A program made the translations under genes and the position numbers. 64,000 bases of DNA from Lophius americanus (Eukaryota > Chordata > Actinopteri > Lophiiformes > Lophiidae), in assembly GCA_037951165.1 (NCBI GenBank), contig JBBDHG010000151.1:806001-870000 (forward strand). Reading direction: 5' to 3'. The notes below the pieces were generated by a model. That model ran no database searches. It saw nothing but the letters and a program-made list of their open reading frames with translations, and was not told the DNA's origin. Positions 36,577 to 48,200 of this stretch are shown piece by piece (the first letter of the stretch is position 1; every line of letters starts with the position of its first letter).

Positions 36577-37614
36577 GATATCTGGACAGACGGCCGCCAA
36601 CATGGATGACGGTGGAGGTATCGGTGAGTGACTGATAAGATGTCTGTCTCTGCTGCAGCCTGACGGCGCGTCACTGAAGAAAGCTTAATGCTCACATGCT
36701 GGGAAACTTAATAAACACTCTATACAAACATTTATACAATTTATCTGTTGATTCTAATATTCTTCTGGAGCGGATGTGTCTGCAGCGCTTTTTTCTAGAG
36801 TTTCTACAAAGGCATGATTATTTTTTTTCTTAAAACGGTGAAAATTCAAAAATATGAAGTGAAGCAGGCAGCCCTCAAAATAGGAGAAATAAAATGTTAT
36901 TTAAAATTCACAGGCCTACTAACACACACCTGGGCAGAAGATAATTCAACCTCTAGAAGGTGAAGCCCCTCAATCTGGGATTAAATCCATCAGTCCATTA
37001 AATAGTCTTCTTTCTGCTGGCACACTGTGGAGGGGTATTTAAAATCACTTTTCTTTGGTACTGTTTCATATTTGGATCAGGTTGAATCCATGTGCAGGGG
37101 GTTTATTTTGAATCCATTATCAGACAGCCAGGAAATGACTCTAACAATAAAGAGTAATTGCACTTCATTTTTCTCTTTACAAATTGTTGGGCATTAATTT
37201 TCTCCTGCTGACGACCAACATTTCATCTTCTTCATCACAATTGTGATTAGAGGTTTGGGTGGGAAATGTTGGGCATTGGAATTCAGTTGATGAGGCAAAA
37301 ATCGAAAGGGTATATGACGTCGCCTCCCCTTTCCAGTATATGGGGTTACGGGCACCTTCCTTATAAGGAAGATGCTTTTCTAAGTGGGCTTACCTTGCAG
37401 CCAAAAAAAACACAAGGTCATGCTACACAAATATAACACACATATGCACTCAGGTAGCTTTCTCCTGCAAAAAATTAAAAGTTAGGACCACAGGTCCTAA
37501 CAACAGGTCCTAACACAGGTCACATGACCTTTTCAATAATGCAGCTATTGGCATTCGCCTAGTTTCTGACAATTTGGAGAATCGTGAGCATGTGAGAGAT
37601 TCTGAAGGTTTTAC
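33697..37614 (-). other. dock4: dock4 intron between exons 18 and 19
   Basis: 3,918 bp. Holds the (CA)n tract at 36,471-36,574 and no recognisable gene. The short ORF at 34,521-34,742 begins like a signal peptide (hydrophobic after K-S-L-T-C-R-R) but has no further support. Confidence 0.8.
36471..36574. repeat. (CA)n microsatellite
   Basis: 104 bp of CA with one AG interruption near the start. Confidence 0.98.
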
Positions 37615-37687
37615 CTTTATCTGGTGCCGAGAGGTTGGGGTCACTCCTTGGTAAGGTGCCGTCGCCCATCTGATGAGGAGGAACTCT
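37615..37687 (-). CDS. dock4: dock4 exon 18 of window (tail)
   Basis: A 73-nt exon (24 codons + 1), residues 611-634: R-V-P-P-H-Q-M-G-D-G-T-L-P-R-S-D-P-N-L-S-A-P-D-K. G-D-G-x-L-P-R-S-D-P-N-L-S-A-P is conserved in DOCK4. The acceptor region reads GTGCAGAGAG; cutting after GCAG keeps the frame with exon 17, and later AGs would not. The donor is AAAG|GTAAAA. Confidence 0.92.
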
Positions 37688-38527
37688 CTGCACGAAGAAA
37701 AAGCACAAGTCCACACCACCATTGAGCACACGCACACAAGCACCACGAGAGTATTTGGGACGACAGGTAAATGTCAGGGGAATAATTGGATATTGGAAAG
37801 TAGGAACAATAATATCAAGGTGTGAAATCTTTCCGTAATAATTTTAACAGAGCAGGCGGACACAGACTGACGAGATGGAGAGCGTTTTATTTGTAATGAC
37901 CTTTATGTTTATAGTGGATTTTTGGAAAACGTCCTACTCTTCATCTGAAAAGTGAAAATGGCGAGGTTTTCTCACCCTGTAAGGAATCAAGTGATCAATG
38001 TTTCCAATCATAAAAACTCCATTATCAGCTAACTGTAGAGCGTCACAAAGTCCTAAAACGCATTCAACACAGACGGCACATGAAGTACTTTCAATGCCGT
38101 CTAGAAAAGATGGAAAACAAGCTTTATCCGTCTGTTGGAGCAGCTTTGTCCGCGAGGAGAGAGTGTGATTGAGTTATGTCTTGCCCTTGAGCTAGAGAAG
38201 GAAACCGCCATAACATGGTGTTCCTGCTAGTTCCTGGAACAGTAACCTACTCTACTGGATTTTGTTTTTAAAAAAGAAAGTGAGGCTGACTTAAAAATAT
38301 CACATGTCAACAGGGTGTGACGTGAGATAGGATACCTTGTTTTCTACCCCAGAAGGAAACTTATCTGAGCCCAACTCTCCTCTCCTCTTTTTTTGTGTAT
38401 CCGATACTAAATTGGGTCTCAAACTGAAGTTTTAAATGATAGTTGTGTTTATGAACTCTGTATTTTTTAGATCATTGAATTTGAATGATATGAATAGAAA
38501 AAGAAGAAAAAGACCAACAATGTTTTT

Positions 38528-39333
38528 GCCATTTCCTGCGACAGCCTTGCAGCTTTTATTGTTTCTACAGGAACGGTCAACAGCGGACTAGTTTTTCACT
38601 GGGGGACGTTTAGGAAACATGTCGCATCTCAATTGCAACCAACTAGGCCGGTGTGCAAAATTATTTGCCCCCCCCCATTCAACCAAATTGGACTAAGCGC
38701 GACCAATGGTTAGGAAGTTGGGTCTGAAGACGGTGTTAGCTTTTGAGTTATCGTGTTAACATGAAGGATCCGTGGACACGGCAGCGGCAACAATGACGAT
38801 TCCATCATATCCCAATACCCAACTGTTTCAGGGACATAAATAGAAACCAGGATGAGTAAACCACAACAAGGTTCCATATATTACCAGGAGTGCAACCGCC
38901 GCTACAGATGACAAATTAGTGTTCCACTTCCATCACCCTCATAAATAAATACAGAAAGAAATAAATAAACACAACATTTACGGCCATCTGCTTACAGGAT
39001 AGATTTCCCAAGTTGCATTTCCAACATTTGCCTTTAATGACGTCCCAAATGTAATTCCACATAGAAACAGAGGATCCTAAAAGTTTATATTTTTGGCAGT
39101 TTACATTATTTTAACTTTGAGGGGATTAATTTTCTGTCCGTCGGTTTGTTGTAACAAACTGCTCCAACCACTACAAAGCCTCAGCCATCTTCGCTGTGGA
39201 GTTTTAGTGAGTCCAAACACTTCTTTGTTGAAGCTGCGACATGTTTCCTTAACTTCCCACGGTTAAAAACTAGTCCGCTGTTAGCCGTTCCTGTAAGGAA
39301 AATAAAAGCTGCAAAGCTGTCGCCGGAAATGGC
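38528..39333. mobile_element. Foldback/MITE-like element with ~100-bp inverted arms
   Basis: The left arm (38,528-38,627) and the reverse complement of the right arm (39,234-39,333) align without gaps at about 88 percent by eye. Both contain GCGACAGC, GCAGCTTTTATT, ACAGGAACGG, CAGCGGACTAGTTTTT and AGGAAACATGTCGCA. The roughly 600-bp middle includes a reversed family A repeat fragment and no transposase ORF. I do not recognise the termini as a named superfamily, and no clear target-site duplication is seen. Confidence 0.75.
38645..38830 (-). repeat. Interspersed repeat family A copy inside the foldback loop
   Basis: The minus strand shows GGGATATGATGGAATCGTC, GCCGCTGCCGTGTCCACGG, ACACGATAACTCAAAAGCT and TGGTCGCGCTTAGTCCAAT, the first half of the family. 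Confidence 0.65.
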
Positions 39334-39690
39334 TGCTACTAGCTGGGTCGAATAAATGATACGTCCACAAAAAAATCACATCCCTGCCCTATCCTGCCAA
39401 CTCGTTTTTATACAGATGTCCAATTCGCCTCAGCTACTACCTCCAATGCATCTTTTACAAAACAGAAAGTAATTACCCGGAGTCATTCCGATTACCAGCA
39501 CATTCGTTAACTTACCTCAGCCTAGCACACATATGTCCTTATTGTCTAATCACTTAAAGGTTGAAAGTATAAAGTTGAATCTTAAAATTCATTCCTCATT
39601 ATACTGGAACAAGAGCCACTGGGATTTAATTTATGGTTTTATTGTGCCTTTCTGCCGATTATATCCCCCACACCTGGGCCAGGAATGTGA

Positions 39691-39693
<3 letters not shown>

Positions 39694-39755
<62 letters not shown>
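39694..39755. repeat. (GT)n microsatellite at exon 17 donor
   Basis: About 61 bp of pure GT on the plus strand, read as (AC)n in dock4 pre-mRNA from intron position about +4. Confidence 0.98.
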
Positions 39756-39758
39756 GAC

Positions 39759-39868
39759 CTGCGCAGGGTCCAGAGGGTTGGGGAAGATGGCACTGACTGG
39801 TCTCTCTCGTGGAGACAGACATGTGTTTTCTCTGGAATGCTTGTGTTTCTCTGCCATCTGGGGTGAAC
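39759..39868 (-). CDS. dock4: dock4 exon 17 of window (tail), donor against a CA repeat
   Basis: A 110-nt exon (2 + 36 codons), residues 575-610: S-P-Q-M-A-E-K-H-K-H-S-R-E-N, then C-L-S-P-R-E-R-P, ending N-P-L-D-P-A-Q. The acceptor CTGCTCAAG is chosen because it keeps phase; a nearer CCCCAG would break it. The donor CAG|GTCAAC is weak and runs straight into a roughly 60-bp (AC)n tract on the transcript strand. The K-H-K-H-S-R-E-N and L-S-P-R-E-R-P strings are conserved in DOCK4. Confidence 0.94.
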
Positions 39869-40929
39869 CTTGAGCAGACGATGTGATGAGTTAGGGAGGT
39901 AACACACAAAAACACACACAGGAGATCAAGTGCAAACGCACAAGGAGCAAATTGCAGCAAGGTGTTAGACTATTACCCCCAAATACTGGCAATCAAGGGA
40001 GACCAATCTCCGTTTGTCCCTGCAAGCCTCTCCGCCATTCTTTCTGCCTTTCTGGCTCACAACGTGATAAATGGCTTTCCCCTGACCAACACACGCAGAC
40101 ACACACACACACACACGCACACACTCACACTCCTCAATTAGACTGGACAATCACACCAGACACATGCTAAACCGTTACACACACAGAAGGCCACACAAAC
40201 ACACCTAAACACTCACTTACAGCATTTTCACAGCAGCATTGTGCACATCTTGTTCCATTACCGAATGTGGAACCACTTGGACGTCTATCACATGAGTATG
40301 AGATCGCAAGTGCTGGCGCTCATTCGGATATCGGGGCAGCAATAATTCCCCGCAGGCTTTATGGGTAGAAGGAGGCCGCTTTTATAAGGGTGGCACCTGC
40401 TGCCTGCAGCTTGCCAGAGGGGAGTGTATTCGCCCCCATAAACGTCACATTATTATAGGTTTTATGGTGTTTGAGGCTGGAACACGTTTGAGAACAGGCA
40501 GAAAATTTTCTGGCTATTCGCTTTCAAGCATCAGGGAAGCTCGGTCTGGGTTGGACCGGAGGTTGTACAGCAGTCTAAGCTGGAGCCTTAATCCCTTCTT
40601 GCTCCGTCTTGCATTTCAACCGTGTTTCCTTCAACAGTGTTTTACGTGTCAAACCATCTGGATCTGTGATTTCATCACATTTTCATATTCTCTCTACTTT
40701 CCCTCTCCTCGTTGCTGTCTCTCTTTTCATCGCCTGACCTCGCCGCACAGGACGCGGCCGTGGTTTGAAAGAACACTGGGTAATCAGAAGGGGAAGGGTT
40801 CATTCCTTGTGCTCGTTTTTTTCCGGCTGAACCTCCTTCTCCTTCCTCTGTGTGAGTCACTCTGGATTAACGTGTCCGGTAAATCATCGCAGTGTTTAGT
40901 CGTGTAGAAAGAGCGGCAGGCGGTCTCAC
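39869..40929 (-). other. dock4: dock4 intron between exons 16 and 17
   Basis: 1,061 bp with a short (CA)n near 40,099-40,125. The plus-strand ORF 40,464-40,907 has no recognisable content. Confidence 0.8.
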
Positions 40930-41011
40930 CTCTGGCACTGGACGGGGCTGAGCTGGTCACATTTGGCGAGGCAGAGTGGTTGGAGCTGAGGCTTGAGGTA
41001 GATGGACTGGG
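40930..41011 (-). CDS. dock4: dock4 exon 16 of window (tail)
   Basis: An 82-nt exon (27 codons + 1), residues 547-573: P-S-P-S-T-S-S-L-S-S-N-H, then S-A-S-P-N-V-T-S-S-A-P-S-S-A-R. S-P-N-V-T-S-S-A-P distinguishes DOCK4 from DOCK3, which has S-Q-M-I-T-S-A-P (from memory). The acceptor is CGTCTGCAG and the donor AGAG|GTGAGA. The Gly codon is split to exon 17. Confidence 0.95.
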
Positions 41012-42935
41012 CTGCAGACGGGATGACATCAAACACAGGAAAATTTAAACAATAAGAAGTGTTTTCGTTCGAGATACAAAGCTGTTTTTTCCTGAATTCC
41101 GGATCAAGACTAAAGGTGCCCTGTTTTTTTCTTTTGCAGTTAAAGCCCCCCTCTTGTGGAGCTCCTTACCCGAGGATCCAGGTCCTACAAAATCCACGAT
41201 GCTCTAATTCCAAATACCTTCATAAAAGCATTTCTTTCATTCTAAGGTGTGATTTTAATGCCGGATGCTGGAAGTCAGAGTCAGACCAGAGTCAGAAAAC
41301 TCTTCAATGTTGGTTCTAACTACCACAGACATCTGTACATTCGCTCCATTAAGATGTTTTATGATCAAATATAAGTAATCATAAACAGTCTGACAAAAAA
41401 TGGTTTTGGTGCAACCCTATTTAAAGGATTCTTTAAAAATGTCTTCGCTCAAACATGAAGCCCCAGCATCTAGACGATTAGCTCAGCTTATCTTAGCTTA
41501 GCATACAGACGTGAAGTGTGGACAGAGCTCACCTGTCCAGATGAAACAAAAAATCCACCTACTAAGCTCGTTTACGACCCGCTTTGTCTGGTATGTTTGA
41601 TTTGGAAATACAACAGACGGTAAGAACAACCTGTTTTGATTTTACGGGGGGTTTATGTGCAGGAGGCAGTGACTCTCTGGAAGTTGCACCTGTTGCCTGG
41701 CAACCTCACAGTGATGACAGGGCAGAACAGCTGCTGCTGAGCGCTTCACGCTTACCGTAGATTATGGAGATCCTCCAACTCAGTGTAAATGTTGTTCATG
41801 TATATTGTGGTCAATTATATTATTACTACTACTACTGGTAATAATAATTAAACAATTTTAGTCAAATTGCGATTTCCTAGTTCAGTAAATAAACATGCTT
41901 AAGCTCAATAACTAATATACATATATGTAACTAATATACTCAATAATGATTTAAAAGAGTTTCCAGTTGTTTCATAAGACATAAAGAAATTTGAATAAAA
42001 AACAAAACAATAGAACACAATTTATATTTTTTTTTAATATATCACTTTAATTTATGACTATATTATCTATCATTATAAATTGTTATATGATTGTTATTAC
42101 ACATTACTGTTATATAGATTATTAATTACTTCTAATATTGTCCTAACTTAGCCTAAATGCTAACCAAAAAATTCAACGTCTGTTGGAGGCAGTCGTCAAA
42201 TCAACGTCAACATTTCTTGATATCAACACAATGTTTAGTATCCGACCAAAAGTCTTAGATCCGTCAGACACTGCCACTACACTGACGTTCTGTGCCGGCT
42301 GGGATGTGACTATTTGTGTTTGTAAAATATCTTGTTGACCTTTCCGGAGAGCGCGGGCGTAATAAAAAACTCTCTCTTAAACTGTAACTCTCCATAAATG
42401 TGAGTTTCTGAAGCTTTACTGCACCTCTGCCCGGTAATAATGCTTGGGCCTTGAGAATCAGCGATCAGTGAATTGCACTTAACCGGGAGAATAAAAGCGC
42501 TACGATGCTCAAACCCAACGTTCTGACAGGGTCAGCGGGATTCGTGACATCAACCTTTCTCCCTCCTTTATGCGATACCGTGGCGGCCGGGCGCACCAGC
42601 CGGCTAGGCGGGAGTTGTCGGCAGCTTTTTGAATCGGCCAAATCCAGTTAGATTACAGCCCAGCTCCTGCAAAGCTCCCTAGATGGACCGCACAAAGCGC
42701 CGTGCCCCTATTTGATATAATCACGACAATTTTCTTGGCCAGACAAAGCCGTAGCGAGCAGAAAGGACTACAGAGAGAGAGAGAGTGGACGAGGAGGGCG
42801 AAGTGAGGGTGGAACCGAATGAGAGGGGGATTTAAAAGAACTGCAAGTGAAGCATGCTGGGATACGACGGACTCAGTCTAATATAATAAGTATTATTGTA
42901 TGCAGATATGGCACAGACAGAGAGAGAAGTCTCAC
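41012..42935 (-). other. dock4: dock4 intron between exons 15 and 16
   Basis: 1,924 bp. The AT-rich middle (41,800-42,130) has no features. The stretch 42,380-42,760 is non-repetitive and GC-richer, conserved-element-like in composition only. A short (GA)n lies at about 42,774-42,785. Confidence 0.75.
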
Positions 42936-43056
42936 CTGCATGTTGAAGACTTCATCTGAACTCTCCGACTGTCCTGTGATGTTGCTGACTTCATTGGAGG
43001 CCTGAGACGACAGAGAGGATGAGGAGTAGCGGTTCACCGCCGGGTAGCTGAGGGCG
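42936..43056 (-). CDS. dock4: dock4 exon 15 of window (tail)
   Basis: A 121-nt exon (1 + 40 codons), residues 507-546: A-L-S-Y-P-A-V-N-R-Y, a Ser run, S-S-Q-A-S-N-E-V-S-N-I-T-G-Q, ending D-E-V-F-N-M-Q. This is very close to the human DOCK4 tail as I recall it. The acceptor is CTTCCTCAG and the donor CAG|GTGAGA. Confidence 0.95.
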
Positions 43057-44297
43057 CTGAGGAAGAGAGGAAGCCGGGATTGAAACGGTTCTGCGTATTT
43101 TTGGGCAAATCAGGATATTGTTTCATTAGCTTTCCGTAGGTTTTACTCACCGAAGGAAAATCATCAGGAAACCCACAAATGGGAGACGGGGAGGGGAAAA
43201 AAACACACAGAGGAAGAAAATGTCAGATTAAGAAGATGATCGATTCAGCAACCGCAGCATTTAATCGAGCCCTCGTCTGCCACCGGGAGAAAGTATGAAA
43301 GGCTGGAGAGCAAACACAAAGGCTCTTTAAAAGGAAAGTTGGGTCTTTTATTGTAAGATTAAAAAAAATCGAATCTAGATTTGGTTTGCCAAACAAAAAA
43401 ACAACAACTCGATAAGTAAAACCCAAAAATGTCACAGGGAGATGAAGGTGATGTGTGTCCGTTTCTCTGCAGCTATGCCCCCCGGGATCGGACAGTTGAG
43501 GCAGAATGTCGCAGGTAGACAGAGTGGCAGGGTCAGTGAACACATCACAACACACACACACACTAGTACACACTGCCTGCCCGCCGGCTGTCACACAAAG
43601 GTCTCCCTGAGGGTGCAGGGCCAGACCCCCCCACCAACTGTAAACCCAGATGGAAGAGAGACAGAACGTGGTGTTTGAGGTGAGGTGGGGACAGATGTCA
43701 GTAGAAAAAAAAGAGTTAAGAAAGAGGTCTGCAAGAGGCGTAGAGGTCAAATAAGACATTATGAAGCAGGAATTTATTCATTAGTATTTATAAATATTTA
43801 ATATATATATATATACAGTATATATACTCTATGTATATGCATAAGAGTTCTTTTGCAACCAAAATCCCTATCTGTTATATAATGATGTGTATCTTTTTTA
43901 TCTAAAAAAAAGTCGGGGGAGGATAAAAAATATTGGATTTTTTTTAACCCGCTGTCCTGTTCATCTCTTTGGTTGAGCACATTTTGAATCTCCGTCTCGA
44001 GTAGAGAAATAAAAGCCCCTTGATTGGACCCGTTTATGCTTTTCTTTTTTCTTGCTGCGGACATTAAAGTTAATCACAGATGACTCACTCATAGGACAAT
44101 ATTACAGACACTGATAATATAATATTACATACATGTCTTACATGTACACACTCATCCAGTTCATGCAAATAAACCTGACAGTTGTTGATTTAAGTGAAAG
44201 TTATTTTCGGTGTGGCGTTCAGGCGAGGCTCAGTTTGAATAACCACAGGGTTGATAGAAATACTATGAAAGAAAACAGACATGAAACACGTCATCAC
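43057..44297 (-). other. dock4: dock4 intron between exons 14 and 15
   Basis: 1,241 bp with short AT runs near 43,800-43,825. The 178-codon minus ORF at 43,223-43,759 is partly a CA-repeat translation and is treated as noise. Confidence 0.8.
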
Positions 44298-44419
44298 CTC
44301 CGCCTGGCGAGCCCCCTGCCGCCATCCGGGCTGATGATGTTGGGCACGGAGTTCCTGCAGGTCCGCGGGCTCCCGTTGGTGAAGTGCACGGGGCTGGCGC
44401 GCACGTAGGCGGGGAACTC
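44298..44419 (-). CDS. dock4: dock4 exon 14 of window (start of Ser-rich tail)
   Basis: A 122-nt exon (40 codons + 2), residues 466-505: E-F-P-A-Y-V-R-A-S-P-V-H-F, N-G-S-P-R-T-C-R-N-S, S-P-D-G and a final R-R. The split Ser codon (AG+C) is completed in exon 15. It opens the low-complexity tail after DHR-2. GC content is higher than in the introns. The acceptor is AACAACACAG and the donor GGAG|GTGATG. Confidence 0.93.
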
Positions 44420-45205
44420 CTGTGTTGTTAGAATTGCATAAGAGGAAGTTCACATGATTGCATCTCGGCTCCCCTATGCCGGCGTGAGGTAGGAATCAAT
44501 TAAAAACGAATGCAGATAAAGGTAGTGTGTTTAATGGGGGGGAGTCTCCCCCGCGGGGTCGTTCATGCAGGACTCCCAGGCACTTGAGAGTAATGATTTG
44601 AGTAGAAATCACCGCAACAAGTGGAGCCGCTTTAATCGCTCTAATACTGATTGATCCGCCGTCAGCTTAGACAACATCTCCTTGACCTGAAGGTTCAAGC
44701 AGGCGTTAAATTGAACATTTGAAGCCTCTCAAATACATTATATTTGGTCTACCTGTATGCCGAGACTGGATTTCATCAGATGGAACTGGTCCACCAGCTT
44801 CTTGTGGAGCGGTCTCATGTCCTGGGGAACAAACTTCTCGTGCACGGCCAGACCGCATTCTAGGATGTGAGCCTGCAGGAGAAAAAAACGGTTTGCATCT
44901 CTGGATATCGTAAATAAACACGACTTCCAAATCGGCTGGGTACAAATAAGGCCGACAAATTTATTCTTAAAAGTGGATCCTGTTTAGTTATATTACTTTG
45001 CAATGTTTCAATAGACGATGACCTTTTAAAAGAAGAAGGACATTAAAAAGATGCATTTATCGTTTTAAACAGTTTCTGCATTGACCAGAGGATAAAGTAC
45101 GATCTCAATTTAAACATAGTTGAACAATTATGTAATATGTCAATAAAAACTGATTGTACTGATTAACAAATCAAAACAAATTAAACAAAATCTCTCAATA
45201 CGAAC
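44420..45205 (-). other. dock4: dock4 introns flanking exon 13
   Basis: Two introns of 333 bp each (44,420-44,752 and 44,873-45,205); nothing else seen. Confidence 0.85.
44753..44872 (-). CDS. dock4: dock4 exon 13 of window (end of DHR-2)
   Basis: A 120-nt, phase 0-0 exon (residues 426-465): A-H-I-L-E-C-G-L-A-V-H-E-K-F-V, D-M-R-P-L-H-K-K-L-V-D-Q-F, ending M-K-S-S-L-G-I-Q. H-E-K-F and M-R-P-L-H are common to DOCK1-5 at the end of DHR-2. M-K-S-S-L-G-I-Q matches DOCK4; DOCK3 has M-R-A-S-L-Y, from memory. The acceptor is CTCCTGCAG and the donor CAG|GTAGAC. Confidence 0.96.
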
Positions 45206-45289
45206 CTGTTGGAACATGAGTTCTCTCAGCCGTCCTATCTTCTCGCCGTCTTCAGGGTGATTCATAATGTAGTCCTTCACGAAAAAGGC
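45206..45289 (-). CDS. dock4: dock4 exon 12 of window (DHR-2)
   Basis: An 84-nt, phase 0-0 exon (residues 398-425): A-F-F-V-K-D-Y-I-M-N-H-P-E-D-G-E-K-I-G, then R-L-R-E-L-M-F-Q-Q. It belongs to the C-terminal helices of DHR-2 lobe C. The acceptor is TCCACACAG. The donor CAG|GTTCGT is non-consensus at +3 and +5, so skipping (28 residues, in frame) is conceivable. Confidence 0.95.
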
Positions 45290-48200
45290 CTGTGTGGAAA
45301 CACAAAACATGGAACATCTGTTATGCGCCCACCAGGAGCTGAAGAAGTAGGCTTCCTGCTCTCCAGAGTTACCTGCACCCCCCGATGGCCTGACACAGTA
45401 AATTAGCATCTGCACGCCTTTTGTTGAATCCTTTAGAAAAACAACTTTCACAAACCAGGCGAGTAAATAAGCAAACAGAGCGCCAACACACCGCTCAAAT
45501 TGGGTTTAATGCCCTTGTTTACTCCTGTGTGATAGGAACCTAAAATCAAGTCCAAACCTGGAATAAAAGAGCAAAATGGTGGAAAATGGAGAAAAACCTC
45601 CATCAAAGTGGATGTTGGAAGAGCGAGAGAAAAGATTCCAGGCGAGCGGCTTGCTTCAACTTTTTTCTTCAAACAACACGCATCTTCATTATTTATTCTC
45701 TGTCCCTGAAGTTCTTTTCAGAAAGGCGACTCACACAAGGAGCAGATAAGAAAGAAATGAGTCTTTTGTCGCATCCATACATTAAAATGTCAGATACTGG
45801 CTCTTTATATAACCATCAACACTTGTGATGTGTCTGCAGATTGTGGCAAATCCTTCAATCTGAGTCGGGGCGCACAAAGAGGAGAGAAACCCAAACTGGC
45901 TCGCAATCTGCTTTCATATCTACATCACACACCGACACACCCCCACCCACACACGCACACACACACACACTCAAAACTCTAAGGGACACGGACAAAAGGG
46001 GAACTAAAAGGTAAAGGGGGAGTTCACTAAAAAGATCAGCACAGTTTCTCTCAAGGACACAGCTGTGTCTACATATATGCACACACACATACACACACAC
46101 GCACCAACATCCTCCATGAAACACGGATTCTTATTCCTCCAGACAAACATCCTCAGATGGCGATCTCTGCATGAAGTGGTGTGCGGCGGTACGAGGCTCC
46201 TCCTTCATCAATCCATGCGTACAACACAGATGTATGAGAGATGAACAGTATCTGTACAGCATATTACCTTCCAACAGTGCCCAGGTGTTAACTGTGAGGA
46301 GAGGGGCTGCTGCCTTCAGCAGGAACATTTCAACAGAGGACAGAGCAGCCCGGCGAAAAAAACAATCAATAATCTTCTACGAATGATGGAAATTCCTCGC
46401 CGGGCTGCGGGGGGGGGAGTGAGGCCTCGCCATTGGAGTGGTTCAGTTAATCATTAGAAAAGTCCAATTAGAGATAGAGTGCTGAGGGGAAGGAGGAAAT
46501 AAATCAGACGGCATTCCCCTACTCTAAGAAAACCAAAGCTATAAATCTGAATATTAATAACGACAAATTCTCCTTCATTTGGAGACCGGCGAACCTCCAC
46601 AGCTGTCAATCGGCATTACACCGGAAAATTAATAGATTTCCGGCGTGTACCGCCGGGTGCTGAATGTGATATTCCGCAAAGAAAAATGATCGGCGCTAGC
46701 TTGTTTGCTTGGGAAAAAAATAAAATAGCCCCGTCTCTGTCCAGCTCATGCAAAACAATTTAAAGAAGTGTCACTTTCAATTGTGAGGGATGTGAAAGTA
46801 AAAGCTCCAGACGGTCGAGGGACGACGGCCCCTCCATCTCCACCTGCAGAACACGCCATCTATATATCTGAGCCTTTCTCTTTTTCATCGTGTTTGTAGA
46901 AGCAAAGAGCTGCTCCAGTTTATTGGAAGCAGAAAAATCATTACCCGCGCTGCCATTTCTCAAACACAATGATGGCGGCCGGAGCGAGCAGCAGTTCTGT
47001 GACCCTCAGCGCCGCGGCTCCTTCAAGTATCCTAAATGCCTTTAGTAGACTACTTCTAGCAGAGGCATGCCTTCCTGCGCACACACACGCACACACACGC
47101 ACAAACATGCACATGTTACCACACATACTCTCTCTGGACGGAAAAGGCCGGTTGCTATGCAACAATGACCGAGACACTGAGTCAACAGAGTTTATTGAAG
47201 TTGCAAAGCTTTTTCTCTGGAGTAGATTGGTGGATATGAGTTTTCTTTCGTTTGGGCTCAAACTGCTTGGGAAATGAGGTTGTAGTGTTTTTGTTGCATT
47301 GTCTGCTATTTAGTTGTGTGTTTTTTTTTTTTTGTATTAGGACTAGTGCTGTGTCAGCAGTCTTTGTTGGTTTTCATATATTTTGGCGCCTTTGCTTTCT
47401 AGTCTACCAAAAGTTGACTCGCATTTCATTCATGTTTATAAGCCAAAGAAAAAAAATCTTGTTTAGTTTTAGTCAAAGCAAAGTCTTAACATTTTAGATT
47501 TTTTTCTAAGGCGTGCCGTTATTACTGCGATTTCGGTCAATCTACTCGAGTCAAAACACTTATTTTTCTGATTGGAAGGAATATTACATGAACAAATATT
47601 TGCCGCATAATTGCTAAAGGAAAGAAAATAAGAATGTCCTTCCATATCGCTGATATTTACTCCCGTCCTCGCTCTGATCCAACTCTCTCCAACTGTAGGT
47701 TTGATCTGAGTTTCATTTAATCCGTGAGGTTTCTTGTCATTCATCGTTCTTTTAATAACGTCTTGATATTTACTTTCTGTCTCTTTATTGTGTCCTGAAA
47801 GGTGCCCGTAAATAAAACGTAACATCATCAAAGGTCACTGATGAACATTTGATGAAATGAACACTGTTCTTGAGAACACAGAGAGTAGAGACCGGGGAGA
47901 GCAGTAGACGTCCATGTTCAACCAATCTGTCAGACTCCGCCGCCACTCCGGTGTTGAATATAAACACTCTAATGGAATTCATCCGACTATCATTAACCAT
48001 CCATCTCTGTAATCTCCATGACCTGACCCTTCCTGCTGCACGCGTCCATTCATCCATCCGTCAACCAAGCCCCCGCACCAACATCCACCCTTTATGGCAT
48101 CACCCCTCCATCTTATTTTACTTCTTCCACGCCCTATTGCTCTCGACACATCTATCCATCCCGTCCTTCCATATCAGCCTAGCCTTCGCTCAGCCGTTCC

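Larger units (their letters stand above)
37688..39758 (-). other. dock4: dock4 intron between exons 17 and 18
   Basis: 2,071 bp, containing the 800-bp inverted-repeat structure and, at its 5' end, the (CA)n tract that touches the exon 17 donor. Confidence 0.85.

Noticed and set aside
36311..36695. Val-Cys and Thr-His repeat ORFs
   Set aside because: Translations of the (CA)n microsatellite.
43223..43759. 178-codon minus ORF between exons 14 and 15
   Set aside because: Intronic, includes a CA-repeat translation, no domain, and not compatible with the exon 14 to 15 phase junction that restores R-R-S-A-L-S-Y.
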